A stretch of 64,000 nucleotides of DNA from Hermetia illucens. Lineage: Eukaryota; Arthropoda; Insecta; Diptera; Stratiomyidae. The notes beneath the pieces were generated by a model. It was given only the letters and a program-made list of their open reading frames with translations, did not search any database and had not been told where the DNA came from. Shown one piece after another: positions 1 through 9,219 of the stretch (the first letter of the stretch is position 1; every line of letters begins with the position of its first letter). The translations under genes were made by a program, and so were the position numbers. The stretch spans positions 164,256,164-164,320,163 of the forward strand of contig NC_051852.1 in NCBI RefSeq assembly GCF_905115235.1, given 5' to 3'.

Positions 1-154
1 TACCTGATATGTAAGGATCCCATGAAGCTGAGTCCTTGGTTCGGTACTGCTCACTGATAAGTGCTAAATCAGCTTTGGTCTCCGCAGCGAACTGCGCCAG
101 CAACTCATGAGAGGTTGCACTCCGGTGCATATTGATTTGTAGGATGCGAATCAT
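1..154 (-). pseudogene. LINE ORF2, start of endonuclease domain (partial)
   Basis: The start codon is at 152-154 and about 51 codons run to the window edge. They include the ILQINMHR opening and ISEQYRT, which holds the conserved catalytic Glu of LINE endonucleases. Whether the remainder is intact cannot be seen. Confidence 0.65.
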
Positions 155-695
155 GTTGACCGCGTCCTAGCTCTTTCCAATTCTGCTCTGAAGAGTGGAC
201 ACCGCCCCGAGCCCACAGTGTGCGCAACGTTCTTATTAGATGCGCATCGGATGCACCTTTCCTTTTCATTGCAGGTGTTCGCTTTATGACCTGACTGACC
301 ACATTGACGGCATGTTGCCCTTCTGTCAGGTCCCCGACAGGTTGCAGATGTGTGCCCGGATTCGTATCCTACACACTATCCAACCAATTTTTCCCACTGT
401 TTGGAAGCTTCCTCGCGTATTGCTCTGCAACTTCCACCACAGCGAGTTTTTGGCCTCGGGAGTTCGCAGAGGTGATACCAATCCAGGCATTGTTACCTCC
501 AAACATTCGCGTTTGATGACCTTTTGTACCTCGTTCTTTTCTGTGAGGCAGTCAAGGTCTCGGATTTCCAGAGAACACGCAGAAACAGGCTGGAAACCAA
601 AGCTTTTTCTCCCAAAAGCCCCTTGACTGGTTCGCAGAACGCAACTCTATTGATTGTCCTTGGACCTAGTTCGACTGAGCTTCGGCTTAATAAAT
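155..695 (-). pseudogene. LINE ORF1, C-terminal CCHC zinc-knuckle part
   Basis: Read on the minus strand, this stretch encodes consecutive CCHC knuckles of the form CxxCxxxGHxxxxC (CRQCGQSGHKANTC, then ERCIRCASNKNVAHTVGSGRC). These are followed by the FRAELERAR ending seen before ORF2 in R1/LOA-type LINEs. ORF2 starts a few bases later at 154. The frame is not continuous, so the copy is non-functional. Confidence 0.6.
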
Positions 696-709
696 AGAGC
701 TGGCGGTCT
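696..709. repeat. Target-site duplication (right-hand mate at 2093-2106)
   Basis: AGAGCTGGCGGTCT occurs at 696-709 and identically at 2093-2106, directly flanking the nested LINE. A perfect 14-bp duplication at both borders is the mark of target-primed insertion. Confidence 0.8.
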
Positions 710-2092
710 GGGTAGGTAGGTGGGTATCAGTGGCCGCTCCAAGGAGCCCAATTAGCGCTTTGGTGCGCCGTTTTGATGCCACAAACTCCTAAGACCGTGA
801 CTGTTGTTATAGGAACAGGGAAGCAGAGTCCAGCTGGCTCGGATCTTCAGAGCCAGCCCGTAGCATTCACGAAGGAAAGCAGCTCTCCGACCCTGCAGCT
901 AGAAATCTCACTGAGGTCCCCAAAGAATGGTTTACCCAGTGTCCGCAGCCTGATTCGAGCCAGAGCTGGGCAATCGCAGAGAAAGTGCATGAGAGTTTCC
1001 CTTCCTTCTCCGCAGCTTCGGCAATGCGAGTTGTAGGGTAAGCCGAGCCTAACGGCATGGTCCCCTATGGGCCAGTGCCCCGTGCAGACCGCCGTAATCT
1101 TGAATGCATTTGCACGCGTCTGGCACAGGAGCTCTCGTGATCGCGCTATGTTATAAGCGGACCAAATTCTCCTTAATTTGGCACAGCTTGTAAGCCTTCG
1201 CCATCTCAGGTCCGCGGCTGCTAGGTAGTGCGAGTAGACGCGGCCCCCGACAGCCGCCAGCGGAACACCGACTGTATTCCCCGAGGGACTGCCAAGAGCA
1301 GAGCCTTGCCTGGCCAATCCGTCAGCCCGCTCATTCCCTTCTATGTTCCTATGCCCGGGAACCCAGAGGAGAGTTATCTTGAGCGTACCGCCCAGATGGT
1401 TGAGCGTGTCTCTGCACTGCCCCACCAACCGGGAAGATGTCGTCGTTGAGTACAAGGCATTGATGGCCGCTTGGCTGTCGGTCAGAATGGCTATGTTACG
1501 CTTGGGGCTCGAATCACGCTCCAGTCATCGACAGACTTCCAATATCGCCAGTACTTCCGCCTGGAATACACTGGTGAAACCTGGGAGACCATACGACTTG
1601 GACACACCGTGTGTATTCGAGAAAACCCCCGCGCCGACTCCATAGGCCATCTTTGATCCGTCCGTAAAGAATACCGTGTCATAGTCTTGCAACACGCCGC
1701 CGGTCTTCCACTTTGCCCTGGTTGGAAGGTCCACAGCAAAGTTTCTCGTGAAGTTCAGCTTGCGTGTGACATAGTCCGTGGGGGATGCCCAGATTTCTCG
1801 AGGTATTTCATCTAGAATGTTGCTGTGGCCGTAGGACTTTGCTGCCCAGCATCCGGACTCACGTAGTCTGACGGCACTGCACGCTGCAACATATTTGATG
1901 TGGAGGTCAAGGGGGAGGAGATGAAGGAGTACATTGAGAGCATCTGCCGGGCAAGACTGCAAAGCCCCCGTAGCACCTGCACACGCGGTTCTTTGAATCC
2001 TATTAAGCTTCGTTCTATTGTATTTCTTCTTCAAAGCCTGCCACCATACAATAGATCCGTACGTCAGGATCGGACGCACTACAGCGGTGTAC
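710..2092 (-). mobile_element. Nested 5'-truncated LINE (LOA/I-type, RNase H-bearing)
   Basis: A minus-strand LINE 3' part. It holds the end of the reverse transcriptase (AVVRPILTYGSIVWW near 2079), an RNase H domain and a Cys-His region, and it ends in a (CCTA)-like tail at 710-725. The RNase H start (FFTDGSKMAYGVGAGVF) is in one frame (stop side 1525) and the RNase H end (LWVPGHRNIEGNERADGLA) in another (1455-847), so at least one frameshift lies near 1500. An RNase H after the RT is typical of the LOA and I clades. It sits inside the outer LINE with a 14-bp target duplication. Confidence 0.75.
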
Positions 2093-2106
2093 AGAGCTGG
2101 CGGTCT
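2093..2106. repeat. Target-site duplication (left-hand mate at 696-709)
   Basis: Second identical copy of AGAGCTGGCGGTCT, at the 5'-truncated border of the nested LINE. Confidence 0.8.
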
Positions 2107-2877
2107 AATCCTCTTTCGTCTCCCTACCTTTTCTTTTGATGCTCCATCCTTCGTTTTCGCCTTAATTTTAAGCTGAGGTTTTTCTGATGACGCGGCGTGT
2201 TTTTGTCTCTTGCCCCTCTTTGCCTTCTTCTTTTGAGCCCCGGAGAGTTTCTGAGTGAAGTTTCCTTCAAATTTCCCTTCCCCCTTTCGTTTTTTTCCAC
2301 AGTTCGCTCTGCAATGGGCTGTCTGCGATCCGTTTGGTACTTAAAGTTTTCTCATCGGGAGGCGCGATTGTTTCTGCTTTTCGCGGATTTTCTCTTATTC
2401 CCCATGTCCACCTATAATATGAAATTCTGTCCAGAAGCTCCTCCAGCTCCATTAGCCAATTTTTCATCCCTTTTCTGATGTTTTTCTGGAGAAACATCGC
2501 AGATCGCATACGCTTCACAACTGCCGCGCATTTCCTAGTAAGTCTTTCCTCTTCAGCTTGCACCAGAGTAGTCGACAGCCCTCCCCCTCGGCTTAAATTC
2601 GAAATCATTTAGTTAATTTCGGCAGTTTCCACTGTGCCTCTTTCCGCAGTGCTATGCGTGGTACTGTCTGGGTTGCCGTCTCTGTTGCAGGTGCCACATC
2701 ACTTTGCGGGTCCTCCCCTCCGTCTGCGAAACCCGATGTCTCGTCGGGTATTTCAGTTCTTGTTGCATCCTTCGCTGGGCACTGGGGCGAGCGGCGCATT
2801 TTCGTGCTGCATATAAAAGTAGCCAGCTCACTCTCCATTCCCATTATCTCCTCGTTTGATTTGTTTTTGTTCTTCAT
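2107..2877 (-). pseudogene. LINE ORF1, N-terminal part
   Basis: Minus-strand reading frames rich in Lys and Glu (starts MKNKNKSNEEIMGMESELA at 2877) look like the charged N-terminal half of a LINE ORF1 (gag-like RNA-binding protein). The frame changes near 2605, so the copy is broken. It belongs with the zinc-knuckle part at 155-695; the two are separated by the nested LINE at 710-2092. Confidence 0.5.
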
Positions 2878-3320
2878 TTAAGTTTTTTACCAGCGCATCG
2901 TGTGCAAGGGAGCGGGCCGCAATGGTCAGGAATGAGTATACCCTCGGGGACAAAAGCACTACCTCAGTTCCCTGAAGCCTGACATACGATTAGCTGATCC
3001 CGGAACTCAAAGACAGAACAGCACTCGCTCGGGGCAACACGGTCTGCTAATACCAGTTCAATGCACACTACCCGCCAGGGGTTCCGAAGGGGCTAGCTCC
3101 TGATACAAGCCACAACTACCATTTTGGCAGAGCTAGGCTCACATCACCCCATCAAAGTCACAGTGTGTCCCGGCCTGTATCGGTCATTAGCAGTTCGCTC
3201 TTCACCAAGGAACTTTCTCGAGGCTACTACCTAGGACGCATGTAAAGGGGTCAGAACTACTTGCTCAGGCACCTTGGGGACTCCGCTCCACTCTCCGTAT
3301 CGTAAGTGACCCGTTAAGGG

Positions 3321-3810
3321 TCACATAATATATACATATTTTACGTGCTACGTACTAATGGGGCGAATGCACACTCAAATATCTTTATGAAAGAAATACA
3401 TAAAACCTTTCATACCTGAAGCGTCCAGCTTCGGCTTTCAAGACTTTTTTCATTATAAAAAGCGCCGAGAACCGAAAAAATTATCTACTGCTTCTGCGCA
3501 GATGGGACCCGCATATATCATATTATATTTTGACCATCTGCGGATCAACCACACCTACACGCAATCGCTCGCAGTTACCTGAAATGCAGTTTAGCTTCCC
3601 CAGGATTTCTAGAGACGCCCGCAATCCTCCTCTACTGTTCTGTGCTAAGTACCTTTTGGGCGATCCTATCGTCCGCCATCTTGGGAGAGTGACCTGCACT
3701 GCATGACGTAGCCAGCGTTACAATTGTCGCCCCTACTTAATATGCGACTTCTCCATTACCATTTCCGATCACGTCACGTACGCGCTGACCAAATTCATTT
3801 GTAATAGTCT
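3321..3810. other. Intergenic stretch, no gene seen
   Basis: AT-rich sequence of about 490 bp without a convincing reading frame or a recognised repeat. A TCTGCGCAGATGGGA motif (near 3495) and a related CCATCTGCGGA motif (near 3535) lie about 40 bp apart and may be a small inverted repeat. Nothing else supported. Confidence 0.4.
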
Positions 3811-4603
3811 CAGGTAGGGTAGGGTAGGTAGGTAGGTATCAGTGGCCGCTCCGAGGAGCCCAATTAGCGCTTTGGTGCGAACTTTTGATGCCACAAACTC
3901 CTAAGACCGTAACTGTTGTTATAAGGACAGGGAAACAGAGTCCAGCTGGCTCGGATCTTCAGAGCCAGCCCGTAGCATTCACGAAGGAAAGCAGCTCTCC
4001 GACCCTGCAGCTAGAAATCTCACTAAGGTCCCCAAAGAATGGTTTACCCAGTGTCCGCAGCCTGACTCGAGCCAGAGCCGGGCAATCGCAGAGAAAGTGC
4101 ATGAGGGTTTCCCTTCCTTCTCCGCAGCTTCGGCAATGCGAGTTGTAGGGTAAGCCGAGCCTAGCGGCATGGTCCCCTATGGGCCAGTGCCCCGTGCAGA
4201 CCGCCGTAATCTTGAATGCATTTGCACGCGTCTGGCACAGGAGCTCTCGTGATCGGGCTATGTTGTAAGCGGGCCAAATTCTCCTTGATTTGGCACAGCT
4301 TGTAAGCCTTCGCCATCTCAGGCCCGCGGCTGCTAGGCAGTGCGAGTAGACTCGGCCCCCGACAGCCGCCAGCGGAACACCGACTGTATTCCCCGAGGGA
4401 CTGCCAAGAGCAGAGCCTTGCCTGGCCAATCCGTCAGCCCGCTCATTCCCCTCTATGTTCCTATGCCCGGGAACCCAGAGGAGAGTGATCTTGAGCGTGC
4501 CGCCCAGATGGTTGAGCGTGTCTCTGCACTGCCCCACCAACCGGGAAGATGTCGTCGTTGAGCACAAGGCCTTGATGGCCGCTTGGCTGTCGGTCAGGTA
4601 GAC
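3811..4603 (-). mobile_element. LOA/I-type LINE 3' fragment (second copy)
   Basis: This is nearly identical to 710-1480: the same GTAGGTAGG-type tail, the same Cys-His C-terminus (ending FVNATGWL) and the same RNase H end (WVPGHRNIEGNERADGLA). The reading frame is open from the junction to the stop at 3959, so this copy is younger or less damaged in this part. At about 4604 it is joined, in the same orientation and in frame, to an RTE fragment. Confidence 0.75.
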
Positions 4604-5075
4604 TGTCCATCTCGGGTTGTTCTTCCCATAATGGCAATATCGTAATTGGTTGGTCTTGAAAAGGATGGCGCCTCTCAGCATCACGGATCGCTTTTTCCAG
4701 GGCCAGATTGAACAGGACGCATGATAGGACATCCCCTTGTCTTAGACCGTTGTTGATATTGAATGGTCTCGAGAGTGATCCTGCTTCGTTTGTCTAGCCT
4801 CGCACATTGGCCAGGGTCAGCGTTGTCAGTCTCATCAATTTCATTGGGATACCGAATTCTCTCATAGCCTTGAAGTCGATGAAAAGATGGTGCAACTGGT
4901 GTCCATATTCAAACAGCTTTTCCATTACTTGCCGCAGAGAGAAAATCTGATCTGTTGCTAATTTGCCTGGAGTGAATGATCCTTGGTATGGGCCAATGGT
5001 GTTCTGGGCGTATAGGGCTATCCGGCCTAGCAAGATAGCCGCAAATATCTTATAGATGGTGCTCAGCAATGTGCT
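4604..5075 (-). mobile_element. RTE-type LINE (family A) reverse-transcriptase fragment
   Basis: The minus strand encodes the RT core found complete at 14.9-17.5 kb (LLSTIYKIFAAILLGRIA, FTPGK, HHLFIDFKA, LTTLTLANVRG). It is truncated at both ends: on the left it joins the LOA fragment, on the right it stops about 100 bp short of COQ3 exon 4. A short internal deletion follows FIDFKA. Confidence 0.75.
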
Positions 5076-5117
5076 ACCTCCTTTTCTTAACTTCCGAAAA
5101 TGAAAGGACCCATTTTA

Positions 5118-5155
5118 TAATAATAAAAAAATAATAATAATAATAATAAAAATTA
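5118..5155. repeat. (TAA)n microsatellite
   Basis: Run of ATA/ATT triplets just 3' of COQ3 exon 4, inside the presumed last intron. Confidence 0.8.
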
Positions 5156-5169
5156 AACACGAAACTTAC

Positions 5170-5329
5170 AGCTCTCCAGAATCCGTTGCATCTCCAGCGG
5201 AGTAATGAACTTATTCCATTGATGAGTTCCCTGAGGAACTATCCTAAAAACATTTTCAGCCAAAATGATGCCCGTTACAAGCATAGGAATCGTCCTATTC
5301 GGGGTAGTGATGAAGATAGATCCACCGGG
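5170..5329 (-). CDS. COQ3: COQ3 exon 4
   Basis: Encodes PGGSIFITTPN through ILES; acceptor TTACAG ends at 5330, donor GTAAGT at 5169-5164. The 54-nt intron before it has no stop in frame. Confidence 0.85.
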
Positions 5330-6082
5330 CTGTAAAACAGACAATTTTAATCCCAATATCATGACTAGCTGACCTCTGATCACCTTGAGTGTGTCCACCG
5401 CCGATGAAATAAACTTTGGAACATTCTCTACATGTTCCACAACTTCCGACAATACAACAGCATCGTAACGTTCTAAATTGTCCTTGGCGAAGTTCTCAAT
5501 GGTGTCAGCCTTATACTGAATCCTGTTCAAGAGGTCTGGACTCTGCTGGCAAACGTGTCGTTCTGCCGCCCGAATTACGTCTTTTCCGGCATCAATTCCT
5601 GTAACGTTGGCATGCAGACGTGCCAAGTTCTCAGTGAGGAATCCACCACCACAGCCAACTTCTAGGATGTTGATACCTTCCAGAACTCGACTGGTTTCTA
5701 TTTTATCCGCAGATACTTCTCGGGTTGCTAGTATTCCATCGCGGATGAATGGGACTCTGGAGGGTGGGAATTAGCACTTTGAATGGTACATTTTGGGTTT
5801 ACATTTCTTACCGCAGAGTATTCAGAGAGTGCAAAGGCTTCATGAATCCATCCAGATCCCACCAATTTTGTGCCATTTTATTATAGTTCGCCACATCCTT
5901 GACGTCAACTGTAGAAGTATTGGCTGAGGTGGATGCATCCTTCGTGACTATATTGCGCGCTGAGATAATAGCGACCCTACAAATAAGATATCACGGTAAA
6001 TAGTGCAGATCCACGTCTTCATTTCTACGCACCTCAAATTGCGCGACAACAAAGCGAACCGGCAAATTTTATGCGATAACAT
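5170..6082 (-). CDS. COQ3: Ubiquinone biosynthesis O-methyltransferase, mitochondrial (COQ3), 3' incomplete
   Basis: COQ3 transfers methyl groups from S-adenosylmethionine to two hydroxyls of the coenzyme Q head group, on the matrix side of the inner mitochondrial membrane. Four exons (6082-6033, 5976-5812, 5756-5384, 5329-5170) with GT-AG introns and consistent phases give 249 residues. The N-terminus (MLSHKICRFALLSRNL) is a likely targeting peptide. Family motifs follow: NWWDLDGFMKPLHSLNTLR, the SAM-binding LEVGCGGG (about residues 103-110), SEVVEHV and PGGSIFITTPNRT. The reading stops at ILES, where a perfect donor (GTAAGT at 5169-5164) follows. The last ~40-60 residues of the family (the YNP...W...NYA region) are not found downstream, which is transposon sequence to the window edge. 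The gene is divergent from NOC2. Confidence 0.9.
5384..5756 (-). CDS. COQ3: COQ3 exon 3
   Basis: Encodes VPFIRDGI through VDTLK, including the SAM-binding motif I. Donor GTGATC at 5383-5378. Confidence 0.85.
5812..5976 (-). CDS. COQ3: COQ3 exon 2
   Basis: Encodes up to HSLNTLR; acceptor TTGTAG before 5976, donor GTAAG at 5811-5807. Confidence 0.85.
6033..6082 (-). CDS. COQ3: COQ3 exon 1
   Basis: Start codon at 6082-6080; encodes the first 16 residues plus two bases. Donor GTGCGT at 6032-6027. Confidence 0.8.
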
Positions 6083-6339
6083 TTCCCTTTGGAATGTACT
6101 GAATCAATGTCTCCTACTTTGACGACTAGCAGATGATTTCAACCACCATTTTTCCGTTCAACTGAATTCAATTCAACTGTCAATTGCCACCACCTAACAT
6201 CGAGTCGGGCTAAGCTCACGCCGCACGTGTTTGCATTGAGTGTCAAACGAGGCGGCAAGTAACCTCGTTATTGGTGATTCCTGGGATTGTGGATTGTTTT
6301 GAGTGAATATTGGCTACAGTTTTAGCGAAAGGACAGTAA
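6083..6339. promoter_or_regulatory. Divergent promoter region COQ3 / NOC2, with NOC2 5' UTR exon end
   Basis: Only about 220 bp separate the COQ3 start codon from a plausible NOC2 leader exon, which ends at 6339 with donor GTAAGTATG. No TATA box is obvious. A compact divergent arrangement suggests a shared housekeeping promoter. The NOC2 leader intron would run from 6340 to the acceptor CTTCCAG at 6484-6490, nine bases before the start codon. Confidence 0.55.
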
Positions 6340-6498
6340 ATTGAAGCGTAAGTATGAGATTAAGACGTGAATCCTTCATATTTGGGGATGTAGCGAAGGA
6401 GGAGCCATTGCTGTTGGAGTGGCTTCGCCTTAAACATAGCATGAGGAGCAAGCACGAAACTGACTCTAAAAATATTTCTTCTACACTTCCAGAGAAAA

Positions 6499-8826
6499 AT
6501 GAAGGTGAAATCAAAGGGTCCAGTGGTTGCAGCTAGGCCCAAGAGCCTCGACATGAAAAAGAAGCCCAAAAAACCATTTTCCAACGGAGTTTCCAAAGGG
6601 GAAGTGAATGATCCCGTCCCTGCGAAGCCAAAAATTTTGAAACCTGAGAAGGAAGCAAAGGCCAAACAGTTGAAGAAGGAGAAGAAAACTAAACCAAAAG
6701 AAAACGGAGCAACGATCAAGGACGAGAAAGACTCAAGCGAGGCAGAAATCACTGAGGACCTGCCAAAGACCAAAAAGTCTAAAACGGCCAAGAAAAGTGA
6801 GTCCAAACTCCACAAAAAAGACCTCGAAAGCTTGAAAGAAATCGATCCTGAATTCTACAATTTCCTGCAACAAAACGACAAGAAACTGCTTGATTTTGCC
6901 CTGGAAGACAGCGACGGAGAGGAAGCAGAAAGCGATGGCGAAGCCGAGGACCAACCAGGCAAAGACGATGATGAAGAAATGGTTCATAAACCGAGTGGAG
7001 AGCTAGAAGTGGCCAGCGATGAAAGTGATTTCCACGACAGCGATGACGACGATGATGAGGACGGCAAGCCCGAATCGAAAGTGGTCACCCTGAAGCTCCT
7101 CAGACAATGGCAATCTGACTTGCAAGGAAGCAAAGTCAAAGCCGCAACAATCCGGAATGCAATGCAAGCATTCAGCGCAGCGCTCGCAAGCGTATCCGAC
7201 GGGGAGAAAGGAAAAACCACATACAAAGTCGAGGGTGCGGCTGCATTCAACGGCGTCATCCAGCTTTGCGTCCTGCACCTCCAGCCGGCAATCCACAGAT
7301 TCTTGGGCATGCATGAGAAATCACAACTTCCAATCCACAAATCCAAGAATTTTAAGAGAGTTCGGGCTCCCTTAAAGACATACCTCATCGAATTGTCGCT
7401 GATAGTCGAGCACGTTTCGAGCAGCAACATTTTGCGAGTTATCCTGAAACATCTGCATCAAGTGGGCATTATGTTGATGTCGTTCCCCTGGCAAGTAACC
7501 AAACCGATCTTGAAGCGCTTGGTCGTTTTGTGGAGTACAGCGGAAGAGGAGACAGTCCGCGTGTTAGCGTTTCTGTGCATCCTGAAAATAACGCGCAACC
7601 AACAGAAGACAATGTTGAATAACGTTTTGAAGGCAATGTACCTTGCCTACGTACGGAACTCGAAGTTTGTGAGCCCAAACACATTGGCTAACATAAATTT
7701 CATGCGTCGGTCGCTAGTGGAGATGTTCGCCTTAGATTTGAACACAACTTACCAACACGCCTTTTTATACATCCGCCAGTTGGCCATCTACCTCCGAAAC
7801 GCTGTGATCCTGAAGAAGAAGGACAGCTTCCGAGCTATCTACAATTGGCAATACGTCAACTCAATCCGATTGTGGGCCGACCTCCTCGGGGCTACCGCAC
7901 ACAAGCCGCAACTGCAGCCTCTGGTTTACCCCCTCATCAGCATCACGACTGGAGTAGTCAAGTTGATTCCCACTGCGCAGTATTTCCCTCTGCGCTTCCA
8001 CTGCATTCAAGCTTTGATATCGCTCCAGAAACGTTCAAACACCTTCATCCCTATTTTGCCCTTCATTCTGGAGGTCCTGAACAGCAACGAATTCAACAAG
8101 AAACACACAATCGTCTCTATGAAACCGATGTCTTTCGCGTGCGTTATCCGCCTGAATAAACCTCAATTGGCCGAAAATGGTTTCCGCGACGAAGTCGTCG
8201 AGCAAGTGTGCGGTCTCATGCTCGAGTACCTTGCACACGAGTCCTGTTCACTGGCCTACCCAGATCTAGTTGTTCCATGCGTTCTCGCTCTCAAACAATA
8301 TCTGAAAATCTGCAAAAATGCCAACTACTCCCGAAAACTGAAACAATTGTTGGACAAGATCGTGGAAAACTCGAAGTTCGTCGAACAGGAACGAAAGAAA
8401 GTCAATTTCGGGTTGCAGGATCGTAACTTGGTGACGTCTTGGGAAACTCAACTGAGGAACAAAGGCACTCCATTGGATGTGTACTACTCCAGCTGGGTGA
8501 AAGCTCATGAAATGAAACGGAAACGACAGGCCGCCAATACCGATGACATCAATGACTTCGATATTCCCAAGATAAAGAGGAAGAAGGGCGAGAAGCAAAG
8601 CGAAGGCGACGATGGACCTGTCGAACTGTTCCCATCTGGCAGCGAGGATGAAGGCGAGGTAAACGGCGATGCAGAAAAGGCGAAGAAGGAAAAGAAGAGC
8701 AAAAATAAGTTGAAGGAGAAGAAGGCCAAGGTTCCGGAACCTGAAGCGGAAAGTGAAGCCGAAGAGGAAGACGATAACGTTGAAGATGTTGATATTGTAA
8801 AAGATTTAGATTTGAATGATTGGTAA
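6499..8826 (+). CDS. Noc2: Nucleolar complex protein 2 (NOC2)
   Basis: Single-exon 775-residue protein. Noc2 pairs with Noc1 in the nucleolus and with Noc3 in the nucleoplasm to move pre-60S ribosomal particles along. Residues 1-110 are Lys-rich and likely nuclear/nucleolar targeting; about 130-195 are acidic (EEAESDGEAED, DDDDDEDG). The conserved Noc2 helical-repeat domain follows from about residue 195 (KLLRQWQSDL) through YKVEGAAAFNGVIQLC, VLKAMYLAYVRNSKFV, IRQLAIYLRNA and YNWQYVNSIRLW. The C-terminal tail from about 670 is again Lys/Glu-rich. Length fits the family. The ATG lies in an AAAA-ATG context just after a leader-intron acceptor. The gene is intact and divergent from COQ3. My recollection is that these two genes are also neighbours in Drosophila, which I cannot verify here. 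Confidence 0.95.
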   Translation: MKVKSKGPVVAARPKSLDMKKKPKKPFSNGVSKGEVNDPVPAKPKILKPEKEAKAKQLKKEKKTKPKENGATIKDEKDSSEAEITEDLPKTKKSKTAKKSESKLHKKDLESLKEIDPEFYNFLQQNDKKLLDFALEDSDGEEAESDGEAEDQPGKDDDEEMVHKPSGELEVASDESDFHDSDDDDDEDGKPESKVVTLKLLRQWQSDLQGSKVKAATIRNAMQAFSAALASVSDGEKGKTTYKVEGAAAFNGVIQLCVLHLQPAIHRFLGMHEKSQLPIHKSKNFKRVRAPLKTYLIELSLIVEHVSSSNILRVILKHLHQVGIMLMSFPWQVTKPILKRLVVLWSTAEEETVRVLAFLCILKITRNQQKTMLNNVLKAMYLAYVRNSKFVSPNTLANINFMRRSLVEMFALDLNTTYQHAFLYIRQLAIYLRNAVILKKKDSFRAIYNWQYVNSIRLWADLLGATAHKPQLQPLVYPLISITTGVVKLIPTAQYFPLRFHCIQALISLQKRSNTFIPILPFILEVLNSNEFNKKHTIVSMKPMSFACVIRLNKPQLAENGFRDEVVEQVCGLMLEYLAHESCSLAYPDLVVPCVLALKQYLKICKNANYSRKLKQLLDKIVENSKFVEQERKKVNFGLQDRNLVTSWETQLRNKGTPLDVYYSSWVKAHEMKRKRQAANTDDINDFDIPKIKRKKGEKQSEGDDGPVELFPSGSEDEGEVNGDAEKAKKEKKSKNKLKEKKAKVPEPEAESEAEEEDDNVEDVDIVKDLDLNDW

Positions 8827-8831
8827 ATAAA
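8826..8831 (+). promoter_or_regulatory. NOC2 polyadenylation signal
   Basis: AATAAA starts within the last base of the NOC2 stop codon TAA (8824-8826), so the 3' UTR must be very short. Confidence 0.7.
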
Positions 8832-8879
8832 GTATTTTTAAGAAAACAAATTTCAAATCATTTTTCTTTGGTAGTTGCA

Positions 8880-9215
8880 AATTTGATCCAATCTATCCCG
8901 AAGGTAAAATTAGAGAGAAAAATAAGGGAGGAAATAGACAAAGCTATCTAGCTTGATTGTTTTTTTAGTAAAAAAAAGTGCCCCACTCTATTTCTTGCTC
9001 TGCATGGGATAGACCTCAATGCCCCAAACTATCAGTTCATGAACTGTCTGGCACCACCTACAGCTGATGTGCAAATGTTGACACCAAATCTTCTTCAACT
9101 GACGGACTCTCCAGAGTACATCCACCACAATGTTGTCTACACCAATTAAGTGACACCCATGATAATTTGGGTGATGAAACCAATGTTTCGAAAATCCAAG
9201 ATTAAACACTTTTCA
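8880..9215. other. Unassigned stretch between NOC2 and the RTE-B fragment
   Basis: A 73-codon minus-strand reading frame (8988-9209) is rich in Trp, His and Cys (HHPNYHGCHLIG, HLHISCRWCQTVHE) and may be a decayed transposon piece. I do not recognise it and no start context or neighbour supports it as a gene. Confidence 0.3.
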
Positions 9216-9219
9216 GGCT

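Larger units (their letters stand above)
1..3320 (-). mobile_element. Outer LINE (R1/LOA-like), split by a nested LINE, runs off left edge
   Basis: A non-LTR retrotransposon on the minus strand. Its likely 5' UTR lies at about 2880-3320, the first part of ORF1 at 2107-2877, then a nested LINE, then the rest of ORF1 with zinc knuckles at about 155-695, and the first residues of ORF2 at 1-154. ORF2 begins MIRILQINMHRSATSHELLA, the usual start of the apurinic-type endonuclease in R1/LOA/Jockey-group LINEs. The body of ORF2 is outside the window. The 5' boundary near 3320 is a guess from where the GC-rich sequence ends. Confidence 0.7.

Noticed and set aside
240-626. 128-codon plus-strand frame at the left edge
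   Set aside because: Lies opposite LINE ORF1 zinc-knuckle coding on the minus strand, which explains the sequence.
847-1455. RNase H frame as a host RNase H gene
   Set aside because: Continuous with a LINE RT C-terminus, repeated almost identically at 3959-4600 and flanked by a target duplication, so it is transposon-derived.
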